A stretch of 64,000 nucleotides of DNA, from assembly GCA_013399855.1 (NCBI GenBank), contig VXAY01001307.1:998389-1062388 (forward strand), written 5' to 3'. The position numbers were made by a program, and so were the translations under genes. The notes beneath the pieces were generated by a model. The model was given only the letters and a program-made list of their open reading frames with translations. It was not told where the DNA came from and searched no databases. The first letter of the stretch is position 1. Each line of letters starts with the position of its first letter. Shown piece after piece: positions 1 through 12,574 of the stretch. Origin of the DNA: Oxyruncus cristatus (taxonomy: Eukaryota > Chordata > Aves > Passeriformes > Cotingidae).

Positions 1-1012
1 CTCACTTGGATTGAGAGACCTATTGAATTCTTCATTACTTCCAGCCTTTAAATCAAGACAAGATCAATTTATAAACCAGGATTTGTGGACTCGATGCAGA
101 TGTCCTTAGCCAGCTTCTTTCTCAATTTATGCAGGAGACAATTACTTTTTTTTCTGCTTCTAGAGGTGTGTTATAAAATTAAGGTCATTCCAAATTAAGG
201 ACAGGGAGTTTGCCTTTTTTTTTTTTTTTCTCTTTTTTATCTTTCATCCCTTTCCCTGGTTAGGGCTCTGTGTTCTGTGAGCTCTGGTCCCTTCATGGGG
301 AAGTAATTTGTGTTTTCCACTGTTCCTGTGTGGTCTGACTGATTCTGCATGACCTGGCTAAGGGTGTCATGTCCTATTAGAGGAGTGGAGACCAAACTAC
401 AGGATCTTGGGTGTGGAAAATTTTCCTAACGTGACTTTGTCGCTTTTCACAAGTGGAATCACAAATTTTTGAGGAAAATACGAAGTGGCTGGAGGTGGAG
501 TGGGAAGGGAGGATGTGACCTTTCACACTGATGTGGATTGCTGATGGTTTAGGAAACGAAATGATCACTTTATAACATAAATACAATATCAAGTATGAAT
601 ACAATATGAATATACAATACAACATGAATAAACCCCATATCCCAGGTTACAGCACAGTCCTGGTTTGAAGGCTGGTGGTGCTGAGCAACCCTTGAGCTTC
701 ACTCTCCCCATCAACAAAGCAAAACACAGGCTGGGGGGCAATAGCAGAGTGTCTCCTGGGCAAAGTGCTGCTGAGAAGACTGGACAGAGCTTCCTTCCCT
801 CAGCGTCTGCCATCAGGAGAACTTCAGAGCCAGGGAGGGAATCTGAGCTTCCCAGTTGCTGTGGAGTGGCCAGTGGCTCTGTCTGCCACCAGCATCTGGG
901 GCAGCTGGTTTGCTCTGTCCTGCCCTGGGTGTAAACTGAGCATTGCAGGACAGCTGGGCAGGTTCTTACTTCACTTGCCTTAACTCTTTTTGTTTCTTCC
1001 CCTCCTCTGCAG
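1..1012 (+). other. SPNS2: Intron of SPNS2 (3' part)
   Basis: No coding exon was recognised here. The segment ends in a pyrimidine-rich tract and CAG at about 990-1012, which is the acceptor of the SPNS2 exon that follows. It holds a T-rich run near 217-237 and otherwise plain sequence. The earlier SPNS2 exons must lie before the window. Confidence 0.75.
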
Positions 1013-1111
1013 TACGTGGTGATCCCAACCCGCCGGGCAACCGCAGTGGCCTTGCAGAGTTTCACTTCACACCTCCTGGGAGATGCTGGCAGTCCTTATC
1101 TCATTGGATTT
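1013..1111 (+). CDS. SPNS2: SPNS2 coding exon (third from the C-terminus), S1P exporter
   Basis: This 99-base exon encodes 33 residues beginning [17 protein letters not shown] and ending SPYLIGF. It is flanked by a CAG acceptor after a pyrimidine tract and by a GTAAGT donor, and it starts and ends on codon boundaries. From memory, the peptide is near-identical to vertebrate spinster homologue 2, a major facilitator superfamily transporter that exports sphingosine-1-phosphate across the plasma membrane, mainly from endothelium. It is needed for lymphocyte egress, hearing and early heart development. The segment falls in the C-terminal half of the 12-helix fold: a cytoplasmic TRRA loop followed by a helix with small residues. 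The paralogue SPNS3, a neighbour in mammals, is the alternative, but the tail encoded by the last exon (PPASVKV) favours SPNS2. Confidence 0.93.
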
Positions 1112-1502
1112 GTAAGTGCTCACAGCAGGCTCTGGCAGGGCTGCCTGCCTGGGTTTGCTTCTGTTTACTAAGTGCTCGTCTCAAGTGCCAGGTTAGATCC
1201 TGCTGGGAAGGGCTGTGCCTGTGAGCAGAATGGGAAGTGGTGCAGAGCAGTGCGACTGTTTCACGTGCTGCAGTTCAAACCTGGGAGGGCCACTGGGGCT
1301 GAGAAACGAGCTTCTACATCTTTTTTAGCCTCAGGCACTTATAAAGCTCATGGACAGCTCTGTGTAGAGGGAGTGTTGCTTCTGTGGTGTGGACAAGAGT
1401 CATGTGTGTGTGTAACTGTTAATCTCATCCCTTAAATCAAATAACTACTTGTGGGCAGCAACATGCAGCTGATATTTTGTGCATGGCTTGTATGATGATT
1501 AA

Positions 1503-1740
1503 TCGTAGAATTACAGAATATCCCAAGGTGGAAGGGACCACGGGGATCATTAACATCCACAGGACACCCCAGCAATTCCACCCTGTCCCCCAGAGTGTTG
1601 TCCAAACACTCCTGGAGCTCTGGAAAGTTTGGTGCTGTGCCCACTGCCCTGGGGAGCCTGTTCAGTGCCCAGCCACCCTCTGGGGGAAGAAACTTTTCCT
1701 GAGATCCAACCTGAACCTCCCAGTGATGGTGTAAAACCCA
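1503..1740 (-). mobile_element. CR1 LINE 3' fragment
   Basis: The plus strand reads the reverse complement of an avian CR1 3' end. It opens with the degenerate tail (tagaattacagaat), then the block ggtggaagggacc, then gtccaaacactcctggagctc and ctggggagcctgttcagtgcccagccaccctctggg. It closes near gaaacttttcctgagatccaacct, which in CR1 encodes the C-terminal FxxR motif region of ORF2. The element is antisense to SPNS2, 5'-truncated and old, with no intact reading frame. Confidence 0.85.
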
Positions 1741-3554
1741 TGGCAGGATGGATGTGTGTGTGTTTTGGGGTTTTTATTAGTGTTCCTTCTGGGGTGTTCC
1801 CTCCTGTGACTGCTGCAGTGGTTGGCCTTGGTCTGTCTGGGAATCTCCCTTCCCATGCCACCATTATCCTGGTGCAGAGAGCACCAAAAGACCCAGCTCC
1901 AAAATCCGGCATCACAGCTGAGAACGTAAGGCCTGGGAAATTTATTGAGGGGGGAAAAAAAAAAAAAATCTAGATATACGGGGGAAATTTCTTTTCCCTT
2001 ATGCAGAGTTTGAGGCACTGAGGATGAGAGATCACAGACCATCATTTATAAAATACAGAGGCTTCCACACAAATCCCTGAGTGGTGCTCGGGGGGTGTTG
2101 AAGGTGCCACTGTTTTCCAGTGACGTGACTGGGATCTTTGCTGGTCCCACCACCTGAGAGACAGGAGGGTTCTGATGTGCTCCTCCAGCTCAGAACTGGG
2201 TGACACAGCTGCTGGGTGCCGTGGGGCTTTCTTTTTATTTTTTTCAAACCCATCATTTCTCATCGATTCATCCACTGTCCACAGCGGTGTGGGCACCTCT
2301 ACATATGTATTTATGTGCGTATATATATTTAATTTTGTGAGTACGTCTATTTATACCTACAGTAAATATTTACTCTTGAATGGCAGCTCCCCGCAGTGCT
2401 GTAGCTGCTCTGTAGCCCCCTGGAACACACGTGGAAAGGCAGATAGAGATAAGGCTGCAAAGACCAAAGAAATGAGGAATGTCTCAAGAGAATAAAAATG
2501 CACAATTTAGCTTACTCTTTATTTACTTCAGTGTTCTGGGTACCCAGGGAGAAGGGATCTTTTTTTAGAAGTTATTTGAAGGTGGCAAGAACAAAGGAAT
2601 TGCTGGAAGAGTGGGGAGTGTGGAGGAGGAGGATGAAACAAGCAGGGCAGGGAGCTTTGAAGGCTGGGGATGAGGGCAGGGCTGGGGCAGGCCAGGCTGC
2701 CTCAGGTGACTCTGCTACATGTTCATCCTTTTTCTTACGTAAAAGGGATGTCCAGGAGGAATACCGAAGACCCTGAATGATTGCAATTAATCTTGAAAGT
2801 TGCCTAAGGCTCTTTAGTGTCATAGATTAAAAAAAAAGGTCTTTAGTTGTAGAAATAATGTGCCTTGCCCTTCTGGTATTCAGAGATCAAGGAAGTTGTG
2901 AGTTACTTAAGGATGCCTGGCTGCAACATGCACAACCCCAATTTAATAGCTGCCTTAGGCTTTCTTAAGGCTGGGAAAATATTGATTATTATTTTGAATT
3001 ATCCCTTTTTAATGCTGTAATTGTTGGGCAGTTGTGATTTGGGAGGAGACTCCTCAAGCACAGGTCTCTGTGGCAGGAGAACAGGAGGGAAGCACTGTTT
3101 TATGGAAGGATCCAGCATCCATTTGTGTAGCCTCTGCACTGGCTGGACTCATCCTCCCTCTGCTCCAAGGACTGAAAGGTCCAGTGCAGCTTCCACATAG
3201 CCCAGGGAAACAAATACTTGTTCAAGTGACAGGACAAACAGCCAACTCCTCCAGCAGAGCTAAGGCCAGTCATCAGCTGGAGTGTTAAAAACCACTGGAG
3301 TTGTCCAGCTGCAGTGCAGGATGGAGACCTTCCTGAGGGATTGAAACCTCACCCGGGCAGGTTACGGAAGGGGCTTGGGTTCCAACCAGACTTGCAAGGC
3401 AGTTTGTGAGGGCTAAGCAACCTGCTCCTGTCGGCTTTAAAGGAAATTTGGGAACCCAGTTCCCATAGTCCTGGGAATCCTCAGCCTGAGGGCATCACCT
3501 CCCAGTGCTGTGACTGCAGAGTTACCAGGAGGCAGGCCCAGAGCAGGGGCAGGT

Positions 3555-3715
3555 TCTGAAGGGGAGCTGCAGAAGGCCCTGGAGGGGTTTCAGGACAGAC
3601 TGGACGTGGCACTCAGTGCCATGGTCTGGTTGACACCGTGGTGTCTGGCCGTAGGTTGGACTCCATGATCTTGGAGGTCTTTTCCAACCTAAATCACTCT
3701 GTGGTTCTGTGAACT
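3555..3715 (+). mobile_element. CR1 LINE 3' fragment
   Basis: The sequence runs ggaggggtttcaggacagactgg, then the C-terminal ORF2 remnant (LDVALSAM-like), then ttggactccatgatcttggaggtcttttccaacc, and ends in the CR1 tail remnant near atcactctgtggttctgtga. It is sense with SPNS2 and severely 5'-truncated. Confidence 0.85.
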
Positions 3716-6700
3716 GCACTGACAGGCTCAGAATGGGTAAAACTCGGCCTCCTGGTCACTCTGAGGTCCTGGAGCTCTGCTGTGTCTTCTGACAGCTTTT
3801 GTAGAATCCACCTGAAGTTCCCTCGCTGACCGATCAGGGGTTTGATCTAACAGGGCTGGAATCTGACATGGATTTGGTGAGTTCATAGTGAGGCTCCCTC
3901 TAAGAGGGCCCTTGATAAAGAACCAGATCCCCGTGGCCCTGCAGGACTGAGCTGTGGCAGGCAGTGGTCTCTGCTGAGTGCCAGTAAAATGTTGTACTGA
4001 TCTTAAAATCAGCACAGAAGGTGCTGATCAGCTGCAGCCTCAGGGGTGTGATTGCTGCCATACTCCAGGGTGTGCCCTGAGAGCTCAAGGTCAGACTCAG
4101 ACTTTCTGTAGCCTCCCCCATTGCACATCTCACGCTGCAGCTCCTCACAACCACCCAAAGCCCCAAACACCCATCGGTGATTAAAAGCTAAGAGGCAGGG
4201 AGCACACGTGTGTGGCTATTTTTCATGTCTCTTTAAATATTGATAACTTTTGTTATGGTAAAAAGGCTTAAGACTGACTTACAAAGGAGTTATGCAAATG
4301 CAGCTTTAGGGTGGCAGCTGTGATTTGCACAAGGCTTTACTACCTGCCAAGCCCTGGGATCAATTACTGTAAATCAGCACTGCCTGTTCATTCACAAATA
4401 AGAATAGGCATTGCTGTGCTATTTCATTAGAAGAGACAGCTTTTATTCCTAGAGAACTGTAACTTTTTTCAGGACCTTTGTGATAACCAACCTGCAGAGT
4501 TTAAGTAGTTCCTGTTTAACGGCTCAGCGTTGTCACTCCGTGCTTTGTTCTTGAGGCAGTGGGTGAGAAATCTCACCTGCTCAGTGCTTTACACCCAAAT
4601 ATGTCTAGTACTTTTCTGTCTTTGACAGCTCCCACTATGCACAGAAGAGTTAATGCCCCAAATCCCACCACTCACGTTGAGTATCAGATAAAAGTCTTCA
4701 AGTGCTCTCCCTGTGCCCTGGACAGCAATTCAGACTCGGAAGAGCCAAGTGGAGGGAGGCAGCAGCACACATGAAATAGTTCACTCTTCTCAGGCTGCAT
4801 CTCAGCTCCAGCTCCTTGTGTTACTAACTCTGGGTAGATCTTTGGTGCTCTTTAAAATTAGACAACTGTAAGGCATGGCAGGGAGTCCCTGCTCCTGTGT
4901 CCCCCCCCTCCGTGCACATGGATGAACCTGTCGTCCCTGCTCAGGGTCTGCATTATCCTTCACACCACTGCTCCACTCCCTGACGTTCTCTTTTCCTTCA
5001 GGAAAACTGAGTACGGGTAGAGTTTGTTTTTTATTTTGAGGCTGTGGCCTGGGGCTTTTTTTTTTCCCTTCCTCCAAATTTGTCATTTGCTACCTGAGCC
5101 CAGCAGTGCTTTCCTCTCCCAAGGGTGCTCTCCTCCCACCCTTGCCTTGCCTGTGGCTGTGATGAGAAATGGGCACACCTCCTGCTCTCTCTACACGTGC
5201 CAGGGCAGTTGCTGTGTGGGCACACACTGTCCTTGCTGCCCTGGTGCTCTTGGCTCTCCTGCCTGCCTAAATTCTCCCTCGTCTTCTCTGTGCAGCCGTC
5301 CATCAGGTCTAGGGATGGGAACAGGTCTGTATCCACTTGTCACCTGGCAACATCGGCCTGTCAGGAGGGTGTTTCAAAGTGCCAGAGATCAGCTCTCCTC
5401 CACCTTTTGACGGGCTAAAAGCTGCTCCCTGAGCTCTTCCGATGGTGGTTCCCACCTCTCCTGACCTGCTTGGCTCCTGCTGTTTCAGATTCACAGGAGG
5501 GACACCACCTCCAGCCGCTCTAGGATGGAGTTCCAGTCCGGCAGCTGGGCTGTGAGAGCCTTTCACCCTTCACTTTTCTCCCTTCCCCGAGTCTTCTATG
5601 TGAGCAGGTTGATAAACCAGATCTAATGAGCTACTTAAGCAGCAAGAATGCTAATGACCTTCCTTTAGCAAGTAGTTAGCGGAGCGGTGTTAATTATCCC
5701 TAGCGCGGAGTATCAGGGCAGGGAGATCGGCTTTTCATTAGGGGCAACCAAGGAAGACTGTGGTAAATGCAGCAATTAAGGCACTTTTTAACGAAAGTTA
5801 TAACTGGAGGTGCAGATTTCACAGCACCTTGTCCCAGTCTGAGACAGCCTTTTTGGTGATTTGGTTTGCAGGTGTTTACCCAACCAGGCTAATAGATCTG
5901 TGCAGAAAGCAGTGCTATGTGTAAAGGCTTCCCTGCCTGAGGAAGCAGAATTCATGTGTTATGGTTTAGAATTCATATTTTATCGTTTAAAATGCTGTGG
6001 CTGCTTCAGAGTAGGGCGTGCTTACTCTGGAAGAACTTTTCTTTTTTTTTTTTTTTTCAGTTTAGTTTGCTAGATTAAAACAGGCCACAGCCCACTGGGA
6101 CTCAGACCCACTGCTGTCTGACTTAGAAGCGGAGCAGTGGAATAAAGTGGATCGTTGGGGTGTGATGCTGCAGTCTGGGTGCTCTGTCCCTGTCTGACCT
6201 GTGCAGCCATTCCTCAAGGATGGCCCGTTAGGTGCTTGCTGGTGGTTCCACAGCACTGTCTCTTCTGCCAGAGCAGGGTGAGAGGTGAACCCGAGGTCAA
6301 AAAGGCAGTCATGTCCTGTAACAAAAATGTGCAAAATACTCTCCTGGCATCACTTTCTTGTTTCATGGACCATCAGGAGATATCCTATTGCAGTTGGGGG
6401 CTTAAAGAGGGGACAGAGCTCTCTTGTCTTGTTGCCTTTGGCAGCATGTTCTCGTATTTATAGTGTACATGGGTGTGTACAGGCAGCATCTCCCATCATC
6501 TGATGGGGCTGGTAGATGAAATGCGATACACATTTATGGTTTTTATTGTTCTTTCTTTACCAAGTCCCAGCTGCTTGACAGGTGTGCTGTAGCCCTGATG
6601 GTATCACTTCCTCCTGTCGAGAATCTTCCCCCACATTTGGGCTTGTGTAGGACCCAAAATGTGGTGGGTAAAATGGGGCTTGCCCTTGCAAGTCTGAACA

Positions 6701-8622
6701 CCTGGTGTGCCTGTGTCAGGGAAATACTGGGAGGAAGAGAACCCCCCTCTCCCTCAGCCTCATACCTGTTTCTTCAAGCAATAACTTTAAGTTGAGGGTT
6801 TCTCTGGTCCGGGCTGAGCTTAGTAATTAAAAGCCTTTTTCATGGTGTACTGAAAGGCCAAATCTTTGACATGTCTGGCAGCTGCAAAATAAGGGGACAA
6901 TTAGCCACCTGGAGACCAATCCTCATGGGATTTATCTCCTCATTGCAACGAGCTAACAAGCTTCCCCCTTCTGATGACTCAGCAACAGACAAGATTTAAG
7001 TCTGCCCTAAAATCCCAGATGACTTCCCATCTATAAAACGCTTTTTGCCAAGGGTTCACAGCCTGCCCTGGTGTTTTTCCAGAGCTCTGTGCACCTCTCA
7101 TGCTTTGGTGAGATGTGCAGGTTCTCAGTATTTTTGATAAAATTGAAGGTATGTGAAAGTCTCTCATTAGAGAAAAGCCCAGAAATCCAGAGCAGGTCGT
7201 TGTTGCGCTCGAGTATTTCAGGCTCTGTCCCATCTGCTCTGTCGCCCCTCCTGTGCACTAAAAACCTCATTAAATAAGTGGTTTGTTCCTCTGAGCTGCC
7301 AGGGGCCCTGTGTGCTCCCAGCAGGGACAGTTTTCATGGTGCTGAGCACCTTTCAGAACAAGGTGTCCCGATTCTGCAGCGCCGGGAATTCCTCCCTTCT
7401 CCTGGGACAGACAGCCAGGGAAGGGGCCCCTGCTGCAGGGAGACTGGGGGGACAGGGATGCTGCTAAAGGAGGTGCTCCCAAGTGATGGTCCTGTGCCAC
7501 AAACCTATTTCTATGTGGGCTTGGGCACCCCCATCGCTCCACACGTGAGTTGCTCCCCACTCCCCGTGGGGTGAGGCGTCTCCCGCTGGGACAGGAGGGA
7601 CCCCAGTGTTAACTTGGACAAGCCCTGGGCAGACCAGACCTGGAGAGAAAGGCAGTGAAAGACACCAAGGAAATAAACTTGGAGGGTTTGCAGAGGAGGC
7701 AGATGTTGCTCTGCCCCGCAGATGTACCAGGTCCACGTGGTGCCACTGCAGCAGAACCCCTGGTGGGGGATCTTCACCCGCTGCAGCCTTTTGACTTCAG
7801 CTTTTCCAGCACCACGTATCTCATGCAGCCTGGTCGTCCTGGGAGGGGAACAAGGGCATAACCACGTGAAACCTGCCGTGGGGGAAGCAGAGCAGCGATC
7901 CTTGCTGTGGGTACTTCTGGGGCAAACTGGGGTGCCACATATTAAGGCAGGATATTGATACCAGCCAAGTATGAAATCTGTTTGCAATCTCAAAAGGATG
8001 CAATTAAGATTAACAGAACTTTTTTCCCTTTTTTTTTTTTTGATTCATTCAACATCCAAACATGCCAAGGTTAAAATTGAAATAGCTTTTAGACCACAAC
8101 TGCTTTTACCTTTCTGTAGCTGTCTGAACAAATATCATTAAAAAATCAGGTTTACTTGCTCTTATTATAAAGTGTTTCTCATGCCATTTAGCACAGTATA
8201 AATGCTTGTGCTCCCCCACAGGCCCAGCAAATTGTTTACTTTATAAAATCCCTTATTTTTGCTTTCTCATCTTCATTTGCATTCATATTAGATTTTTTAA
8301 AGAAAAATCAAATAAACCTTTCATATGCATCTCTGACTTGGGAGTGGGTGGACCCCAAACCATTGGGTGACACTGTGGGGTTACAGGGAATACTGTGTTA
8401 AGGAACTGTGCTGAAGAGAGCAGCCAGGGAGAACCTGGCTTGTATCGAAGTGGTAATCATGAAAATCAGGTATTTGTGCTAGAAATAGCCTTTTATGTAG
8501 CAGGATTTGTGCCCGAGTGGCAATGTCAGAGAAATCAAGCCATTGCAGAGGAATTGAGATGTTGGCTTGGTCATGAGAGGGAAGGAAATGGTGATTGCGG
8601 AGATGTTGTTACCGTTCCACTG

Positions 8623-8655
8623 TCTAATTAATAAATCCATTCTAATTAATAAATC
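8623..8655. repeat. Short tandem duplication with TAATTA cores
   Basis: Two identical 15-base copies (tctaattaataaatc) sit 18 bases apart at 8623-8637 and 8641-8655. Each contains TAATTAAT, a core bound by many homeodomain proteins. The pair lies directly beside the CpG-rich block that follows. Any regulatory role is inference. Confidence 0.7.
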
Positions 8656-8659
8656 AGTT

Positions 8660-9330
8660 CATTTCCCCGCCCTGTTCAGGAGGGGCAAAACAGAGTCCGG
8701 GTGCCTTCCCTGGGCGCAGCCCACCTCGGCTTCTACCGCATCCATGGCCAGACCACAGCCCACGTGCTTCCCAAGGGAGCCGTGACGTTTCCCTTTGTTC
8801 CTGCACTGCCTTCTGCCCTCAGATGGAGGCACAGCCGGGGGTTTGGGCTTTGGGGTCGTGCCCGCTTGCAGCTGCGCTGTCCCTTCTCTGGGAAGTGGGC
8901 ACTTTGTCCAGCCGGGCTCCAGCCGGCTGGCTGGGCACGCACCACCCCTGTTCCGCTGCAGGAATGCCACGAGCTGCGGGTTGTTCGGCAAAGTCGTTCC
9001 TCTGGGCCTGAGATCTGCGCGGCGAGGGAGGAGGCGGGAGCTTTCATCCTGAGGTTGGCACCGGAGCCCTGTGATCAGACTGCAGAGCAGCAGCAGGACT
9101 CCCTTCTTGATTTCCCACCCCCACACTCCGGGTCAATGTTCTGAAGCTTTTGCCGCCCTCCCCCGGCTGGCAGAACAAAGGAAGGAATCCCACACATGAG
9201 TCCAGGCTGCAGCTCTGGCAGCGACCCGTGCACCAACCCCTGCGATCTGCTACTCGTGGTGGGAGAGGAGGCGCCAAAAAACGATGCTCCATTTCGGGTC
9301 TTGCCAAATCACCCTTGGACAGCTTGGGAC
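8660..9330. promoter_or_regulatory. CpG-rich block in SPNS2 intron (possible regulatory island)
   Basis: Counted by eye, this stretch has roughly three dozen CpG pairs, including gcgcggcgag near 9018, while the flanking DNA on both sides is CpG-poor and AT-rich. It could be an intronic CpG island, an alternative promoter, or the 5' end of an unannotated transcript. No TATA-type element or clear first exon with a donor was identified. The open frames in both directions are probably a by-product of high GC. Confidence 0.35.
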
Positions 9331-11840
9331 GCTGTCATCGTGAGGAGTCTGGAAAGCCCAAAGTTGGCAATGCAGAGCAGACCGTTTGGCAAGCGGTGTG
9401 TCATTCTTGGAGCCCAGGTCTGTCATTATGTCCCGCGTCCTCTGGAGAGGAGGTGCCAAAAGTTCCAGCCTTAGCAGGTGGCTCGTAACCGAGTGGAACA
9501 AAACAACGGAGAGCAGGGACTGTTTACAGCAAAAACGCCAGTGTGGGCCCTGGTGAAGTTCTAGAGTTGCAGCCATGGGTGAGGGGATTGCGTGGAACCT
9601 ACATAAGAAAGCCCAGCTGGCCTGATGGGAAGAATTATCCCTTGGATTGGAGGAAACATGGCTTTTCCTAAACTGTGCACTTACAGGATGTGTCGGGTTA
9701 AAAATGAAAAATACAGCGGGTTTAACGTTAACACGATTAGTTGGTATAAAAGGTCAACGTGATGTGTTAGAAGGAAAAGCGTGGGACCAGCTGCATTGGG
9801 AGTTTTGCTTGTTGGAGACTTTACATTTTCAAAGCTGGTTTTAGCCTAGAATGCCGTGTCATCCACAAGAGAAAGCAAGCAGGAGCACATGCCTGGTTTT
9901 TCATCCTCTGCTGCTGATTTATCATGTCAATTTGTCAAGTGATTTATTGTCCAGTCCTTTTGGAGAATAATTACATCCATTCCCAAAAATGAAAAGTGGT
10001 TTAGAATGTCTAGATTTCTTAGAATAGCCTCAATTCTGGCTATTGCTGCCTGGCAGAGAGGCTGACTCGGTGCCAAATTCTGGTTCATGATGAAGAGTAA
10101 GGGAAATGTTGGGAATTAAGGTGTCTGGATCCAAAAGGGAATTAATAACCAGCTGATGTCCCTGTCTCCTGGGTGCAGAGCACACTCTGCTACTTTCCTG
10201 TGGGTGCTTTCTTTTCACATTCAAGTCCTGTTGCTGATTTTTAATAAATCTCCCGGACTAATGGCCACTGTTACTTGGCTGCAGTCTAAGGACGCTGTAG
10301 CCATCATTTCTCACATGACACTTGTTTGTAACGCTCTTGTTTTTCGTCGTGTGTTTTACACTGTGAATAAAGTTCTCTTTGAGAGGACAGGAACTCGTCC
10401 TTAGCTATGTCCCAGTGCTGTCACCTGCAGCATCAGCCTGCTCCTCCTTTCCATCCCTCCAGTGGGAGCCAGGAGGAGCCGTAAGAGAGGTGTTAACCCA
10501 GAGACCACCAGTGCTCCAGAGTCTCCCTGCTACAACACACCCAGTGACCTGTTTGAGTCCCCGTGAGCATCATCATCCTGTGACCCTCCTGTTGTGCTTG
10601 GCCTGTGCTGAGGCCTCTCCCCACACACATTGACCTCCCAGCTCGCTGCAGGGCTGTGGATCGGTGATTTCTCCTGCACATGACATTTCCTCACTTGGCT
10701 GTCAAGATTTAAGCCTTGAACGTCAGAACTTGCTTGCAGGTTGTGTCTGGCTCCACCTTTCCCATCCCCGGTAACGTGGCAGCTGGGAAGTTGCTGCACG
10801 AGCTTTGACTATTTCTGGAGCTGATCTGCGTGTGTGCACAGCAGTAGGATTTTATGGTGCAAATTCCCTGCAGTCTTTTCCTATAAACTGGCGTTTCTGC
10901 CTTCACAAAAGGTCGCGGATAAAAACAGAGCTGGACGTTTAAATACCCAATGCCTTGAGACCCACCCCAGCCGCTGCTACCACCCTGTGGGATTTATGGA
11001 GAGCGAAGTAGTTCGCTGGACAGTAAATATTAAAATGTGATAGTTTTAGCTGGAGATAGGCATTAAATTTTGCTGTGTTTCAGCAAAAGCATTTCATAAT
11101 GAAGTAAGTAATGCCGTTGCATGTCACTGCTCCTTTGTTTAGGTGCAGATTTGTGTTCACTTCCATGTAGTTATGCTTTTTGGCTGTTTGGAAGGGGCAG
11201 GTTGCCTCAGCTCATGAATTTGGTGGTGTGTGGTTCTTTGGTGTGAGTGAGCCCCTGTGTGTGAGCCTGGGGCAGAGCCACATCTTGCACACACGAGCAC
11301 TTCAAGCTTGGGAGGCTGGAGGAGGGAATGAGCCCCACACCCCAGACGTGGGCACAAAACCCCACGTTCGAGTTCCGTTTCTGCAAATCAAATGCGGTCT
11401 CTGGGGTTTTGTTCCGTGGGAAACATCTCCCCCTTCCCACTCAGCACACGGAAATGCAATTTAATACCTCCCCTTGCCCACAGGTAGGTCAGGTGTGGGA
11501 GCGAGCGGGACTTGATAGGAGTTGCAGGAGGTTGATCACTCCCTCAATGCCAGCATGGCCCTGCCGGCACCCTGGGGCTGTGGGAAGAACAATGGATCAG
11601 GCCAGAAGAGTGACGGGGAGAGCAGAACCTCTGCCAAGCTGCTCCCAGCAGGAGCTGCCGGGGCTGCAGCGTGGAAGGCTGGAGTGGGCCAGGGGCACTG
11701 AGCTCTTGCCGAACACCCTGTTCCCTTCCAAACCTCAGGCACACGTTTGGCGGGCGGCTGTTTGGGGCACCCCGTTCCCTCCACTGTCACCGTGTCCCCT
11801 TTTCGTGTGAGTGACTCATTCCCGTGCCCCTCTCTCCTAG

Positions 11841-12004
11841 ATCTCAGACCTGATCCGACAAAGCACAAAGGAGTCCCCGGTGTGGGAGTTCCTCAGCCTG
11901 GGTTACGCCCTCATGCTCTGCCCCTTCGTCGTCGTCCTGGGAGGGATGTTCTTCCTGGCCACAGCCCTGTTCTTCCTCAGTGACCGAGCCAAAGCTGAAC
12001 AACA
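11841..12004 (+). CDS. SPNS2: SPNS2 coding exon with last transmembrane helix
   Basis: This 164-base exon encodes [17 protein letters not shown], then the helix [19 protein letters not shown], then the cytoplasmic start SDRAKAEQ. It is preceded by a TCTCTCCTAG acceptor and followed by GTGAGT. It begins in phase 0, matching the previous exon, and ends with two bases (CA) of a glutamine codon that the next exon completes with G. The helix is the predicted twelfth and last membrane span of the SPNS2 fold; the charged segment after it is cytosolic. Sequence and phase agree with vertebrate SPNS2 from memory. Confidence 0.95.
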
Positions 12005-12574
12005 GTGAGTAACCTGGCCATTGCACACGGGCAGCTACCACAGCCTGTTTTCTCTCCTGAACGTTATGCCTGTACTCTTTCCCTGGCCTCGGTCCTTCCA
12101 GGTAAAGGATGTCGGGTTGTGTGAGAACCTGGGCTCAGCAGAGTGCATGAGGCTGCACGAAGCACAGGGGCTTGGGTCGTGCTGGCTGGGCATCCTTTAC
12201 ACGCTTCTGCTCTGGTGGATCTCAGTTGTTGGCCGTGTGGCCTGGAGGGGAGCACAGTACTGGGGGGGCACAGGCCCCCGTCACCCTTGCCTGAGCATGT
12301 CACAGCCCAGGCCACCCGTGGTGAGGGGCTGCTGAGCTGGAACCCTGGGGCTGCGAGGTGAGGAGCAGGAGATGCTTCACAGAGCTTGGTGGCCAGCGTG
12401 GCACCCACGCCCCAGTGCCCCGTGCCCTGCTCACCACCTCCAGCAGACAGGAGCGTGAGGCCAGAAGGAAGCAAAGCTGTGTGTGGGGTCCTGCGTGCTC
12501 GAGGGGCGCTGTGGTCAAGAGGCTTTTCCCAGTCCCTCCCTGCAGCCTGTAAAGAAAAAGCTACTGTTTTTCAG

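Larger units (their letters stand above)
1112..11840 (+). other. SPNS2: SPNS2 intron, 10.7 kb
   Basis: The intron starts GTAAGT at 1112 and ends CTCCTAG at 11840. It contains CR1 fragments near 1.5 and 3.6 kb, a poly-T tract at about 6042-6057, an AT-rich 15-base tandem repeat at 8623-8655 and a CpG-rich block at about 8660-9330. AT-rich unique blocks at 4.2-4.5, 5.6-5.8 and 8.0-8.3 kb look like possible conserved non-coding elements. I saw no additional convincing exon; the open frames here lack known domains and splice context. Confidence 0.8.

Noticed and set aside
6040..6062. Poly-T tract with CAG resembling a strong splice acceptor
   Set aside because: The following sequence has an in-frame stop within a few codons in the SPNS2 phase and no donor; probably a decoy.
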